A DNA stretch of 64,000 nucleotides, taken from assembly GCA_965200895.1 (NCBI GenBank), contig CBDAVM010000002.1:1-64000 (forward strand), given 5' to 3'. This document shows positions 24,793 through 33,294 of this stretch, piece by piece. The notes beneath the pieces are model-generated. The model was not told the DNA's origin, ran no database searches, and saw only the letters and a list, made by a program, of their open reading frames with translations. The position numbers and the translations under genes were made by a program. The DNA comes from WTFV01 sp965200895 (GTDB taxonomy: Bacteria; Acidobacteriota; Vicinamibacteria; Vicinamibacterales; UBA8438). How positions within the stretch are numbered: position 1 is the first letter of the stretch; each line of letters starts with the position of its first letter.

Positions 24793-25551
24793 ATGTACGA
24801 AGGCACGACGGTCGGAGTCGTGATTCCCGCCCGTGACGAAGCGGGCAACATCGGCACCGTGGTCGGGGGCCTGCTGGAGCTGCGCGAGGACGGCGGAGGA
24901 CGGATCGTCGACGACCTCGTGGTGTGCGACAACGGGTCCACGGACGGCACGGCGGCGCGGGCGCGCGAGGCGGGTGCGCGTGTGGTCGTCGAGAAGATCC
25001 CCGGCTACGGCCGGGCCTGCCTGGCCGCCATCGCTGCGCTCCGACCCGTGGACGTGATTCTGTTCGTGGACGGCGACCGGTCATGCCGGGAACAACAGGC
25101 CCGCGACCTGCTGCGGGCCATCGCGACCGGCGCCGATCTCGTGATTGGCTCCCGGGTGCTCGGACAAGTGGAGCGCGGCGCGTTGTCGCTGCCGCAGATT
25201 GCCGGCAACCGCGTGGCGTCGGTGCTGATTCGTCTGCTCTGGGGGCGCCAGGTCACCGATCTCGGGCCGTTCCGGGCCATTCGTACCGTCGCGTTGCACG
25301 CGCTCGACATGCGCGACACCGCCTACGGCTGGACCGTCGAGATGCAGATCAAGGCGATCCGGAAGCATCTGCGCGTCGTCGAGGTGCCGGTCGACTCGCT
25401 GCGGCGACGTTCCGGCCGATCCAAGGTCGGCGGGACCGTGCGGGGCGTCATCGGCGCCAGCATCGGCATCCTGTATTCCATCTCCCGGTTGTACTGCCGG
25501 CGTCCTCCCGCCCGCCGGAGCACCGGCGGATGCGGCGGCGCGCGGTCATGA
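24793..25551 (+). CDS. Family 2 glycosyltransferase (DPM1-like)
   Basis: The 252-residue enzyme has the GT-A fold order: VGVVIPARDEAGNIGTVV at 7-24, VVCDNGSTDGT, and the metal/nucleotide site ILFVDGDRS, followed by GADLVIGSRVLG and TDLGPFRAIR. Such short GT2 enzymes move sugars from nucleotide donors to lipid carriers or glycans. The acceptor is unknown. A basic C-terminus (RRPPARRSTGG) follows the last hydrophobic patch. It stands 54 bases after the symporter, with no functional link evident. Confidence 0.88.
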   Translation: MYEGTTVGVVIPARDEAGNIGTVVGGLLELREDGGGRIVDDLVVCDNGSTDGTAARAREAGARVVVEKIPGYGRACLAAIAALRPVDVILFVDGDRSCREQQARDLLRAIATGADLVIGSRVLGQVERGALSLPQIAGNRVASVLIRLLWGRQVTDLGPFRAIRTVALHALDMRDTAYGWTVEMQIKAIRKHLRVVEVPVDSLRRRSGRSKVGGTVRGVIGASIGILYSISRLYCRRPPARRSTGGCGGARS

Positions 25552-25758
25552 AGCCCGACGGTGCGAGCGTCGAGGCTGCGGGTTGGCGCGGTGCCTCGGC
25601 GCGGCGAAGGGAGCGGCCGTTCGAAGCCTGCCGGCGGGTGTCACACCGGGGCGTCCGCGTCGCGGTGCGAACCGGGCGCAGTAGAGCCTGACCGCAAGCC
25701 CGACGGCGCGGCGCGTCCCGCCGAGCCGGTCGCGGTGCGGGACAGAGGAAGACGATAC

Positions 25759-26643
25759 ATGAAGCCTGTCCGGACGTACGGCACTGTCCACATCGTCCCC
25801 GGGCGTCGCTTGCCGGCCGGGGGCCTGCTCGCCGCCGGCCTGTTCTGCGCGGCGCTGACCGTTGCGGCCTGCGGCCCGCCCGAGGCGGTGGAGATCGAAG
25901 GCTGGGACGCGAGCGACGAGTCCAACGTCGAGCGCATCGATCACGGCGCGTGGCAGGACATCCTCGACGGCTACGTCGCTGCCGACGCCGACGGCGTCAA
26001 CCTCGTCGACTACGAGGGCCTCAAGGCCAACGCGGCCGACGCCGACAAGCTGGCCGGCTACGTGGAGTACCTGCAGGCGCTCGATCCGCGCGTCTACACG
26101 CGCGCGGAACAGATGGCCTACTGGATCAACCTCTACAACGCGCTGACCGTGAAGGTCGTGGTCGACGAGTATCCCGTGGACACCATCCGCGACATCCACG
26201 AGGGCGTGGTGCCGTACACCGGTCCCTGGGGCGACGTGCGCGCCAATGTCGCCGGTGAGGACCTGACTCTCGACCACATGGAGCACGGCATCCTGCGCCC
26301 GATCTGGCGGGACAGGCGCATCCACTACGCAGTGAACTGCGCCGCCTACACCTGTCCGCACCTGATCGAGACGGCCTTCACCGCCGAGAACACCGAGGAG
26401 CTGCTCGAGGCCGGCGCGCACGCCTACGTGAACAGCAGGCGCGGCGTCGACGTGGTGGACGAGGACTTCCTGGTGCTCTCGAGCATCTACGAGTGGTACC
26501 CCGAGGACTTCGGCGAAACCGAGGAGGAGGTGATCGCGCACCTCGTCGAGTACGCCGAGGAAGACCTCGCGGCGGTGCTGCGGGACTTCACGGGGGACAT
26601 TGAGTACGATTACGACTGGCGTCTGAACCGGCAGCCGCGCTGA
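25759..26643 (+). CDS. DUF547 lipoprotein
   Basis: The 294-residue product begins with a basic region and a hydrophobic signal ending in a lipobox, TVAAC, so it is probably lipid-anchored. The body is DUF547: LVDYEGLKANAADADKLAGYV, MAYWINLYNALTVKVVVDEYPVDTI, then HYAVNCAAYTCPHL with its conserved cysteines. The function of DUF547 is not established. The ATG at 25759 follows an AGAGGAAGA ribosome site. Longer in-frame starts exist upstream but give no conserved sequence. The last 34 bases plus the stop region are copied just downstream. Confidence 0.88.
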   Translation: MKPVRTYGTVHIVPGRRLPAGGLLAAGLFCAALTVAACGPPEAVEIEGWDASDESNVERIDHGAWQDILDGYVAADADGVNLVDYEGLKANAADADKLAGYVEYLQALDPRVYTRAEQMAYWINLYNALTVKVVVDEYPVDTIRDIHEGVVPYTGPWGDVRANVAGEDLTLDHMEHGILRPIWRDRRIHYAVNCAAYTCPHLIETAFTAENTEELLEAGAHAYVNSRRGVDVVDEDFLVLSSIYEWYPEDFGETEEEVIAHLVEYAEEDLAAVLRDFTGDIEYDYDWRLNRQPR

Positions 26644-26714
26644 GCCGCCACTGCGCCCTGCACGCGCCGCCAGATCATCCATTACGACTGGCGTCTGAAC
26701 CGGCAGCCGCGCTG
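26609..26714. repeat. 34-bp direct repeat from the 3' end of the DUF547 gene
   Basis: The sequence at 26609-26642, the last codons of the DUF547 gene, recurs exactly at 26681-26714 in the gap before the convergent gene. It looks like a small slipped or segmental duplication. The second copy codes nothing obvious. Confidence 0.85.
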
Positions 26715-26753
26715 CGCCTGCCCGGGTCCGGGGGGTGTCTGCTCCTGCTCCCG

Positions 26754-27200
26754 TCAGCGCGGCTCCCTCCGGAGCTGCTGCAGCAGGTCGTGCAGGCCGC
26801 CGAGGACCCAGACGTCGGCGATGCGTCCGTCGCGGGTCTCCACGCGGGCCGCGCCGTCGCCGGTGACGCGGCGTCCGGTGGCGGGCAGGCCGAACAGTGG
26901 GCCCCGGTGCGTGCCGCGGCAGCGCAGGCGGACGAACGCCGAGCCGCCCACCGCGTCCACTCCGATCTCGACGATGGTCTGCTGGAGGTCCGGGAACGCG
27001 CCGCGCACCAGCGCCATGTGGTCCGCGAACGCCGCACGGCCTGCGGCGTGGCGGCCGAGCGCGCCGCGCACCGTCACGTCCTCGGTCAGCAGGAGCGGGA
27101 TGAGCGACGTGTCGAACCGGTTCCAGAGCTCGTCGTAGTACCGCCGGACGAGTGGTTCGACCGGCGCCGGCCGGGCGCCCGAGGCAGTTCGCGGAGACAC
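26754..27200 (-). CDS. SnoaL/NTF2-like protein
   Basis: From a GTG at 27200 the frame gives 148 residues. The sequence reads VEPLVRRYYDELWNRFDTSLIPLLLTEDVTVRG, then GRAAFADHMALVRGAFPDLQQTIVEI and GRRVTGDGAARVETRDGRIADVWVLGG. This is the SnoaL-like (NTF2 fold) ester-cyclase pattern. Members are small cyclases, hydrolases or binding proteins; nothing shows the substrate. No ATG is available, and the frame is open further upstream without conserved sequence, so the start is uncertain. It lies downstream of enolase on the same strand. Confidence 0.75.
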   Translation of the reverse strand: MSPRTASGARPAPVEPLVRRYYDELWNRFDTSLIPLLLTEDVTVRGALGRHAAGRAAFADHMALVRGAFPDLQQTIVEIGVDAVGGSAFVRLRCRGTHRGPLFGLPATGRRVTGDGAARVETRDGRIADVWVLGGLHDLLQQLRREPR

Positions 27201-27334
27201 CGTTGACTGGTCGGCTCGTAGCCCGTGCTTGACGCCCTTCGATGCGGGCTGGGCCGCACCCGCGCGGCAGCCGTCGCCTGCGCTCCCCGCATCGCCGCGC
27301 GGCGTCCGTGCCCGGTGGGTCCCGCCGTCGCGCG

Positions 27335-28624
27335 CTACGACGCGATTGCCGACTGCCGGAAGCCGCCGAGTCCGGCGAACCGCGCCCGGTCGCCCAGCTC
27401 GTGCTCGATGCGCAGCAGGCGGTTGAACTTCGCGGTCCGCTCGCCGCGGCAACCCGAGCCGGTCTTGATGTGCCCGCAGCCGGTGGCGACGGCCAGGTCG
27501 GCGATGAAGGTGTCCTCGGTTTCGCCGGAGCGGTGCGACATGTAGGCGCCGTAGCCGTTGCTCTGCGCCAGGCGCACGGTGTCCAGCGTTTCCGACACCG
27601 TCCCGATCTGGTTCAGCTTCACGAGGATCGAGTTGGCGACGCCGTCGTCGATGCCGCGCTGCAGGATGGCGGGGTTCGTGCAGAACAGGTCGTCGCCCAC
27701 CAGCTCGATCCTCGATCCGAGGGCCGCGGTGATCCGCGCCCAGCCGTCCCAGTCGTTCTCGGCCAGCGCATCCTCGATGAGCACGATCGGGTAGCGGTCG
27801 GTCCAGCCGCTCCAGAGCTCGATCATCGCGTCCGTGGTCCGTGCGGACCGGTCGGACTTGAAGGCGACGTAGCGGCCGTCGCGCCACATCTCGCTGGTCG
27901 CCGGATCCAGACAGATCGCGATGTCGGCCCCGGGGCGGTAGCCGGCCTTCCCGATGGACTCGAGAATGAGCTCGACCGCCTCCTCGTTGCCTGCCAGGTC
28001 GGGGGCGAACCCGCCCTCGTCGCCGATACCGGTCGACTTGCCGCGGTTCCTGAGCAGGGTCCGCAGGGCATGGAAGGCTTCGATGCCCATGCGGAGCGCT
28101 TCGGCGAAGGACGGCGCGTTGTGCGGGGCGATCTTGAATTCCTGGAAATCGACCGTGTTGTCGGCGTGCCGGCCGCCGTTGATGACGTTCAGACAGGGTA
28201 CCGGCAGGATCGCCGCGTCGTCGCCTCCGAGATGCCGGTAGAGGGGAATGCCTGCCGCGGCCGCCGCCGCCCGCGCCGCGGCCATCGACACGCCGAGCAT
28301 GGCGTTGGCGCCCAGCCGCGACTTGTTCGGGGTGCCGTCGAGGTCGATCAGCCGCCGGTCGATCCCGCGCTGGTCGGCAGCGTCGCAGCCGGCGAGCGCC
28401 CGCGCGATCTCGCCGTTGACGTTGGCCACCGCCTGCTGCACGCCCTTGCCGCCGTAGCGCGCGCCGCCGTCCCGCAGCTCGGTCGCCTCGCGCTCGCCGG
28501 TCGAGGCGCCCGAGGGCACGCGGGCCTCGGCGACCGTGCCGTCGGCAAGGTGGACGCGCGCCTCCACCGTCGGATTCCCGCGGGAGTCAATCACTTCCAG
28601 GCCGTCGACCGCCCGAATCTCCAT
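27335..28624 (-). CDS. eno: Enolase
   Basis: The 429-residue enzyme converts 2-phosphoglycerate to phosphoenolpyruvate. All landmarks are present: DSRGNPTVEARV, PSGASTGEREATELRDG, the metal/catalytic segment ICLDPATSEM, IEDALAENDWDGW, LVGDDLFCTN and LVKLNQIGTVSETL. The usual SHRSGETEDTFIADLAV is intact. The final substrate-loop segment reads KTGSGCRGERTAKFNRLLRIE, where most enolases have KTGAPSRSER, a mild variation. The ATG follows GGAGGAAG. Its neighbours are not glycolytic. Confidence 0.97.
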   Translation of the reverse strand: MEIRAVDGLEVIDSRGNPTVEARVHLADGTVAEARVPSGASTGEREATELRDGGARYGGKGVQQAVANVNGEIARALAGCDAADQRGIDRRLIDLDGTPNKSRLGANAMLGVSMAAARAAAAAAGIPLYRHLGGDDAAILPVPCLNVINGGRHADNTVDFQEFKIAPHNAPSFAEALRMGIEAFHALRTLLRNRGKSTGIGDEGGFAPDLAGNEEAVELILESIGKAGYRPGADIAICLDPATSEMWRDGRYVAFKSDRSARTTDAMIELWSGWTDRYPIVLIEDALAENDWDGWARITAALGSRIELVGDDLFCTNPAILQRGIDDGVANSILVKLNQIGTVSETLDTVRLAQSNGYGAYMSHRSGETEDTFIADLAVATGCGHIKTGSGCRGERTAKFNRLLRIEHELGDRARFAGLGGFRQSAIAS

Positions 28625-28654
28625 CGCGTCCGCTTCCTCCGCTGCTCCGATTTC

Positions 28655-29875
28655 TCAGGCGTGTTCCCGGGCCAGGATGTCGTTGAGCGTCGTGCCGAAT
28701 CCGGGCCCGTCGGGCACCTGCAGAATGCCGCCGGAGAAGCGCTCCGGCGGCTCGACCAGGTCGCCGCGCCAGGGCACCTCGTTCCACTGGTACTCCAGGA
28801 TGTCGAAGTTCGACAGCCCGGCGCAGACGCCGGCCGAGATCATCGTGCTGACCGGTCCGCTCGGGTTGTGCGGCGAGACGAGCACGTCGTGCAGCTCGGC
28901 CACGGTGGCGATCCGCCCCAGCTCGGCGACCCCGCCGCAGTGCTTGACGTCGGGCATGATGATGTCGACCGCCCGCTCGCGGCAGAGCGGGGCGAAGCCC
29001 TCGACGCCGAACAGGAACTCGCCGCCGGCCATCGTCTGGCGGATGCCGTCCTTGATTGCCCTGGTGCTCTCCAGGTCGGTCGGGGGCACCGGCTCCTCGT
29101 ACCACGAGAGGTTCTGGGGCTCCAGCCGTCCGGCGACCTCTATCGCCAGCGGCACGTCGAAGAAGCTGTGGACGTCGATCTTCAGGTCCACGTCCGGACC
29201 GATGGCCGTCCGCATCGCCTCGATGCAGGCAATGCCCAGCTCGGTGGCGGCTTCGACCTCGGCGGCCGGGCGGTCGAGCGACGGGAACCCGTCGAACGGC
29301 GCCGCCTTGATGGCGCGGAAGCCGTCGGCTACCGCCTGCCGTGCGTTGGCCGCGAATCCTTGCGGCGTGCGGTCCGACGTGGCGCGGTTGATGTTCGCAT
29401 AGGCAGGGAGCTCGCTTCGCAGCGCGCCGCCCGTCAGGTCGTAGACCGGCGCCTGCAGCGCCTTGCCGACCAGGTCCCACTGCGCCTGCTCCATGGCGCT
29501 GAACGCGGTCGCCAGTCGCCGGTCGCCGGTCGCCGCCCGCGCCCGGCCCTGCTGCCGGTAGCGCTGGATCTCGAACGGCGAGCGGTCGCGCACGAGCTCG
29601 AAGAACTCGGCCAGCTCGGGCAGCCCGGTCAGCCGTCCCATCGATGCCTCGCCCAGGCCGGTGGTGCCGTCGCTGGCCGAGAGGCGCACGAAGATCCAGT
29701 TCGTGCGGGCGGTGGCGCGCACCACGATCTGCTCCATCCCGGTGATGCGCAGCCCGAGCTCCGCCTGGCCCAGCGGCAGGCGCGCGGCCGGTGCGGCGTG
29801 CGCGGACAGGGCCGGGAGCGCGGCGAGGGCCGGGACGCTGCCGAAAAACGCGCGGCGCGAGAAGCGTGCAGTCAT
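28655..29875 (-). CDS. Tat-exported mandelate racemase/muconate lactonizing enzyme family protein
   Basis: The 406-residue protein starts with a twin-arginine signal (SRRAFFGSVPALAALPALSAHA). The rest is enolase-superfamily: an N-terminal capping domain (TGLGEASMGRLTG), then barrel metal ligands in DLKIDVHSFFD, WYEEPVPPTDLE, AGGEFLFGVEGF and VDIIMPDVKHCGGV, and a late SPHNPSGPVSTM motif. These enzymes abstract a proton alpha to a carboxylate. The substrate, probably a sugar acid, is not determined by the sequence. It lies 30 bases upstream of enolase; the shared superfamily may be chance. The start is ATG 29875 behind GGTGGAG. Confidence 0.88.
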   Translation of the reverse strand: MTARFSRRAFFGSVPALAALPALSAHAAPAARLPLGQAELGLRITGMEQIVVRATARTNWIFVRLSASDGTTGLGEASMGRLTGLPELAEFFELVRDRSPFEIQRYRQQGRARAATGDRRLATAFSAMEQAQWDLVGKALQAPVYDLTGGALRSELPAYANINRATSDRTPQGFAANARQAVADGFRAIKAAPFDGFPSLDRPAAEVEAATELGIACIEAMRTAIGPDVDLKIDVHSFFDVPLAIEVAGRLEPQNLSWYEEPVPPTDLESTRAIKDGIRQTMAGGEFLFGVEGFAPLCRERAVDIIMPDVKHCGGVAELGRIATVAELHDVLVSPHNPSGPVSTMISAGVCAGLSNFDILEYQWNEVPWRGDLVEPPERFSGGILQVPDGPGFGTTLNDILAREHA

Positions 29876-30101
29876 GGGGCGGTCTCCACCGGGGTGAACT
29901 CCGAACGGCCCGCCGGCTTTCGGGACCGTGCCTGCCGGGCATGGTCGCGGAGCCGGGGCGAACCGTTCCCGCATCGCGATCGGGCCTACGGGTGAATGGC
30001 CACCGGCATTGTACGACGGACCGGTGCCGGGTCGAGGGGCGGCGCCGTCGGGCCTGCTTGCGCCGCGGGATCCGGGGCCTGTCCGAGGCTGCCGTTGGGG
30101 G

Positions 30102-30278
30102 TCACGGCGGCGACGCGGCACGCCATGCGGCGACCAGGGCGGCGCCAAGCCCGGCGCCCACCGCCAGACCGATGATCGGCTGATCCAGGGCGGCGCCGGT
30201 CACGGCGCCAATCGCCGCCCCTACCGCTGCGCCGACGCCAGAACTCCCCTGCGGCCGGCATTCCCGCCCTGTGGTCAT
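30102..30278 (-). CDS. Small glycine-zipper-like membrane protein
   Basis: This short frame gives 58 residues: a short polar start, then two alanine/glycine-rich hydrophobic stretches (VGAAVGAAIGAVTGAALD and IGLAVGAGLGAALVAAW) with GxxxG spacing. The pattern matches glycine-zipper proteins that insert in membranes. No family can be named. It sits between the DUF4159 gene and the MR/MLE gene. High GC makes such frames arise by chance, so it is kept with reserve. Confidence 0.4.
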   Translation of the reverse strand: MTTGRECRPQGSSGVGAAVGAAIGAVTGAALDQPIIGLAVGAGLGAALVAAWRAASPP

Positions 30279-30319
30279 GGGCCTGCTCCCGATCCCCGCG
30301 CTGCCGCCTGCCGACCGTC

Positions 30320-31153
30320 TCAGCGGCTCATCGAGTAGAGGACCACGTTGATGCCCAGTCCGTAGCCGTCGGGCGAGAACTGCTGGAAGAAGCGTGGATC
30401 GTCCGCTTCCCGCTCCCACGCGTCGGCGACGTCGGTGTTGTGCGTCATCACCACCAGGAACCGGCCGTGCTCGTCGCTGATCGCCCGGAAATGGGGGACG
30501 TCGCTGTCGCGTCCCCGCTCGGACGTCGTCCGGCCCCGCGCCCGGTACCAGAACTGGATCGACGTGATCTGGGGCACCTTCTCGACGTGGGTCAGCGCAC
30601 GGAACACCGGGTGATCGAGCGGTACGTCGCGGATGGGGTACTGCGCCGGCGGCAGCACGCGCGAGATCTCGCTCACCCAGTGGTCCCAGGCGCGCGGCCC
30701 CCAGAAGTCGTCCGCCCAGAGGAAGCCGCCCTTGAGCAGGTACTCCCGCAGCCGTGCGGCTTCCTCCGTACTCATCCCGATCGTGCCGACATCGGCCGCC
30801 ATGACGAACGGGCAGTTGAACAGCTCGTCGTCGGTCAGCCGTACGACCCAGTGGTTCGGATCGCCCCGGCGATCCTTGCTGATCTCGGTCGTCGTCAGAT
30901 CTTCGATCCGGTGCATCAGGTTGATGCCGGCGTAGGGATAGTCGGTCGACCAGCCCATCCCGAGGGCCTCGTACCGGACCTGGTCGTACATCAGCTTGCA
31001 GAAGGAGAAGCCGCGGTCCGGCATCGAGGCGGGCGGGAAGCGTGCGGGCATGTTGCCCTCTCCGACGCCCCAGCCCCACTGCGCCGCGGCGGCGGCCAGC
31101 ATGCCGGACAGAAGAAGCGACGCCACCGCAAGCAGGGCGACCCGGCGTGTCAT
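30320..31153 (-). CDS. DUF4159 secreted protein
   Basis: The 277-residue protein begins MTRRVALLAVASLLLSG, a signal peptide ending near AAAAA. The body has DUF4159 features: YPYAGINLMHRIEDLTTTEI, CPFVMAADVGTIGMSTEEAARLREYLLKGGFLWADDFWG, and VPQITSIQFWYRARGRTTSE. The GGFLWADD segment recalls glutamine-amidotransferase-like folds, but the function is unknown. An ATG at 31165 is an alternative start. It is divergent from the TPR gene at 31302, and the 148-base gap must hold both promoters. Confidence 0.82.
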   Translation of the reverse strand: MTRRVALLAVASLLLSGMLAAAAAQWGWGVGEGNMPARFPPASMPDRGFSFCKLMYDQVRYEALGMGWSTDYPYAGINLMHRIEDLTTTEISKDRRGDPNHWVVRLTDDELFNCPFVMAADVGTIGMSTEEAARLREYLLKGGFLWADDFWGPRAWDHWVSEISRVLPPAQYPIRDVPLDHPVFRALTHVEKVPQITSIQFWYRARGRTTSERGRDSDVPHFRAISDEHGRFLVVMTHNTDVADAWEREADDPRFFQQFSPDGYGLGINVVLYSMSR

Positions 31154-31301
31154 GCTGTCCAGCATACCGCACCATCGCTGCGGTGCGCGGGTCGCCGACC
31201 TGCGGATGCGTGACGTGCGGCCCCCGTTGCGCGCGATGAACGGCGGACGGGCGCTATGATCGAGGTCGAGATCAACCCCGATGCGAAGGAACGAGATCCT
31301 G

Positions 31302-32927
31302 ATGACCAACCGCAGACCTGTCCATTTCCTCGGTATGCTCGTCCTGGTCGCCGGCGCGCTTCTCGCCGGTCCCGCGCGGGCGCAGCACGACCACGACGGG
31401 GCCGCTGACGCCTCGGCCGAGCTGCCCGACAGCTTCAGCGAGCCGATGCCGCTCTTCGAGTCGGCGCTCGGCGATCACCACCACCCCATCTCGTCGGAGA
31501 ACGAGAAGGCGCAGGCCTACTTCGACCAGGGCTTCCGGCTGATGTACGCCTTCGGCAAGGAGGATGCGGTGCGCTCCTTCCGCGAGGCGTGGAAGCACGA
31601 CCCGGACTGCGCCATCTGCTACTGGGGCGAGGCCTGGGCGTGGGGCTCGTACCTGAACGGCCCGATGCGCCCGTTCGAGGCGCCGCACGCGTGGGCGGCG
31701 ATGCAGGAGGCGGTGGCGCGCATCGACGGCGCGAGCCCCCGGGAGCGCGCCTACATCGACGCGATCACTGCGCGCTACGTCGAGGACTTCGACCCCGCGA
31801 CGCGGCGCGAACAGGACGAGGCCTACGCGGAAGCCATGCGCGGCGTGGCCGAAGCGTTCCCGGACGACCTCGACGCGGTGACCCTCTACGCCGATGCGCT
31901 GTTCCTGCTCGAGCCGCGCCGCGGCACGCGTGACCTGAACGACCCCGACGTGCGGCGCCTGCACGGCGTACTCGAGAGTGTCCTCGCGCGCGACATCGCC
32001 CACCCCGGTGCCTGCCACCTCTACATCCACGCCACCGAGTCGACCGTCGAGCCGGGGCGGGCGGCGGCCTGCGCCGAGCACCTCGGCGCCGCGATTCCCG
32101 GCGCCAGCCACATCAACCACATGCCGTCGCATACCTGGAACGAGATCGGCCGCTGGGGCGACGGCGTGCGGGCCAACCTCGACGCCTGGCACTCGGACCT
32201 GAAGGCCGAGGTCGGCGAGGGCGTGGCCATCTACCCCAGCCACAACCTGCACATGCTGCTGTTCGCGGCGTCGATGGACGGCCAGGGGGCGATTGCGATC
32301 CAGGCCGGCAGGGACTACGCGAAGCTGACCGGCGACAGCGTGTTCCACGTACTGACGCTGCTCCGCTTCGGACGCTTCGACGAGGTGCTCGCCGTCACCG
32401 AGCGCCCTGCGCAGGAAGGCTCGGCCGGCCTGTGGGACTTCGCCAGGGGGTACGCGCACCTGCGCAACGGCGACGCCGATTTCGCGCAGGTCTACCTGGA
32501 CCGGGTCATGAAGCTCGCCGGCGAGACCAACGCGCGTTTCCGCTTCGATTCGGCGGAGCTGCTGCTGAAGACCGTGGGCGGCGTCCTGGAGGGCGAGATC
32601 CGGCGGGCCGCCGGTCAACTGCACGCCGCCATCGAGTCGTTCGAGCGGGCCGTCGAGGTCGAGGATCGGCTCGAGTACTCCGAGCCGGAGCCGCTGCCCT
32701 TCGCCGCCCGCCACTGGCTGGGCGCGGCGCTGCTGGAGGCGAAGCGCTTCGCCGACGCCGAGCAGGTCTACCGCGCGGAGCTGGACGACCATCCGAACAA
32801 CGGCTGGTCGCTGCTCGGACTCCGGCAGGCGCTGGAAGCCCAGGGGAAGGCGTCGCCGGAGGTGGACGCCGAGTTCGAGGAGAGCTGGGCGCGGTCCGAC
32901 ACCTGGATCGCCGCCTCGCGGTTCTGA
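31302..32927 (+). CDS. Exported tetratricopeptide-repeat protein
   Basis: The 541-residue protein has a signal peptide (LGMLVLVAGALLAGPARA, cleavage before QHDHD). Helical repeats follow, the first being KAQAYFDQGFRLMYAFGKEDAVRSFREAWKHDP with CAICYWGEAWAWG, typical of a group of secreted TPR proteins. Further TPR-like units lie near residues 350-480 (LAVTERPAQ, FAQVYLDRV) and the C-terminus (FADAEQVYRAELDDHPNNGWSLLGLRQAL). The role is presumably protein-protein contact. The start could be ATG 31281 or 31302; AAGGAA stands upstream of the latter. Confidence 0.85.
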   Translation: MTNRRPVHFLGMLVLVAGALLAGPARAQHDHDGAADASAELPDSFSEPMPLFESALGDHHHPISSENEKAQAYFDQGFRLMYAFGKEDAVRSFREAWKHDPDCAICYWGEAWAWGSYLNGPMRPFEAPHAWAAMQEAVARIDGASPRERAYIDAITARYVEDFDPATRREQDEAYAEAMRGVAEAFPDDLDAVTLYADALFLLEPRRGTRDLNDPDVRRLHGVLESVLARDIAHPGACHLYIHATESTVEPGRAAACAEHLGAAIPGASHINHMPSHTWNEIGRWGDGVRANLDAWHSDLKAEVGEGVAIYPSHNLHMLLFAASMDGQGAIAIQAGRDYAKLTGDSVFHVLTLLRFGRFDEVLAVTERPAQEGSAGLWDFARGYAHLRNGDADFAQVYLDRVMKLAGETNARFRFDSAELLLKTVGGVLEGEIRRAAGQLHAAIESFERAVEVEDRLEYSEPEPLPFAARHWLGAALLEAKRFADAEQVYRAELDDHPNNGWSLLGLRQALEAQGKASPEVDAEFEESWARSDTWIAASRF

Positions 32928-33294
32928 GGGTCCGTTCCGCCGGATGTCGCGCGGCCCGCTCTGCCGGCAACCGTCCGTTCTTCCGCATGGTTGTCACTTC
33001 CTGCACCCGAATGGACCGTGATGACATCGGTGTCCGCGTGCGGCGGCGCGGGCGCGAACCACCGCGCGGCGCGACGTCATGACCGATGCCTCCGCGGCGG
33101 GACCGCCATCAGTGGCCAACCAGGTGGGCAAGGGTGGAGCCGTGATATCGTGAAGAACCGGTGGCGAGCACCGGAACTGTCGTGATCGACGCGACCAGGG
33201 ACGTCGAGCCGGCCATCGACCGAGGTTCGGGCATCGACGAGCCGGCGGTTGCAGCGGGAGCCGGTTGTCGAGGGAGCCCGGAAGAGGAGTTGCC
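32928..33294. other. Intergenic region upstream of the cytochrome gene
   Basis: In these 367 bases no gene is supported on either strand. The ribosome site of the cytochrome gene (GAAGAGGAG) is at the right end. No promoter or terminator was recognised. Confidence 0.5.

Noticed and set aside
30440..31213. Plus-strand open frame opposite the DUF4159 gene
   Set aside because: Its histidine/arginine-rich composition with no motifs is typical antisense shadow.
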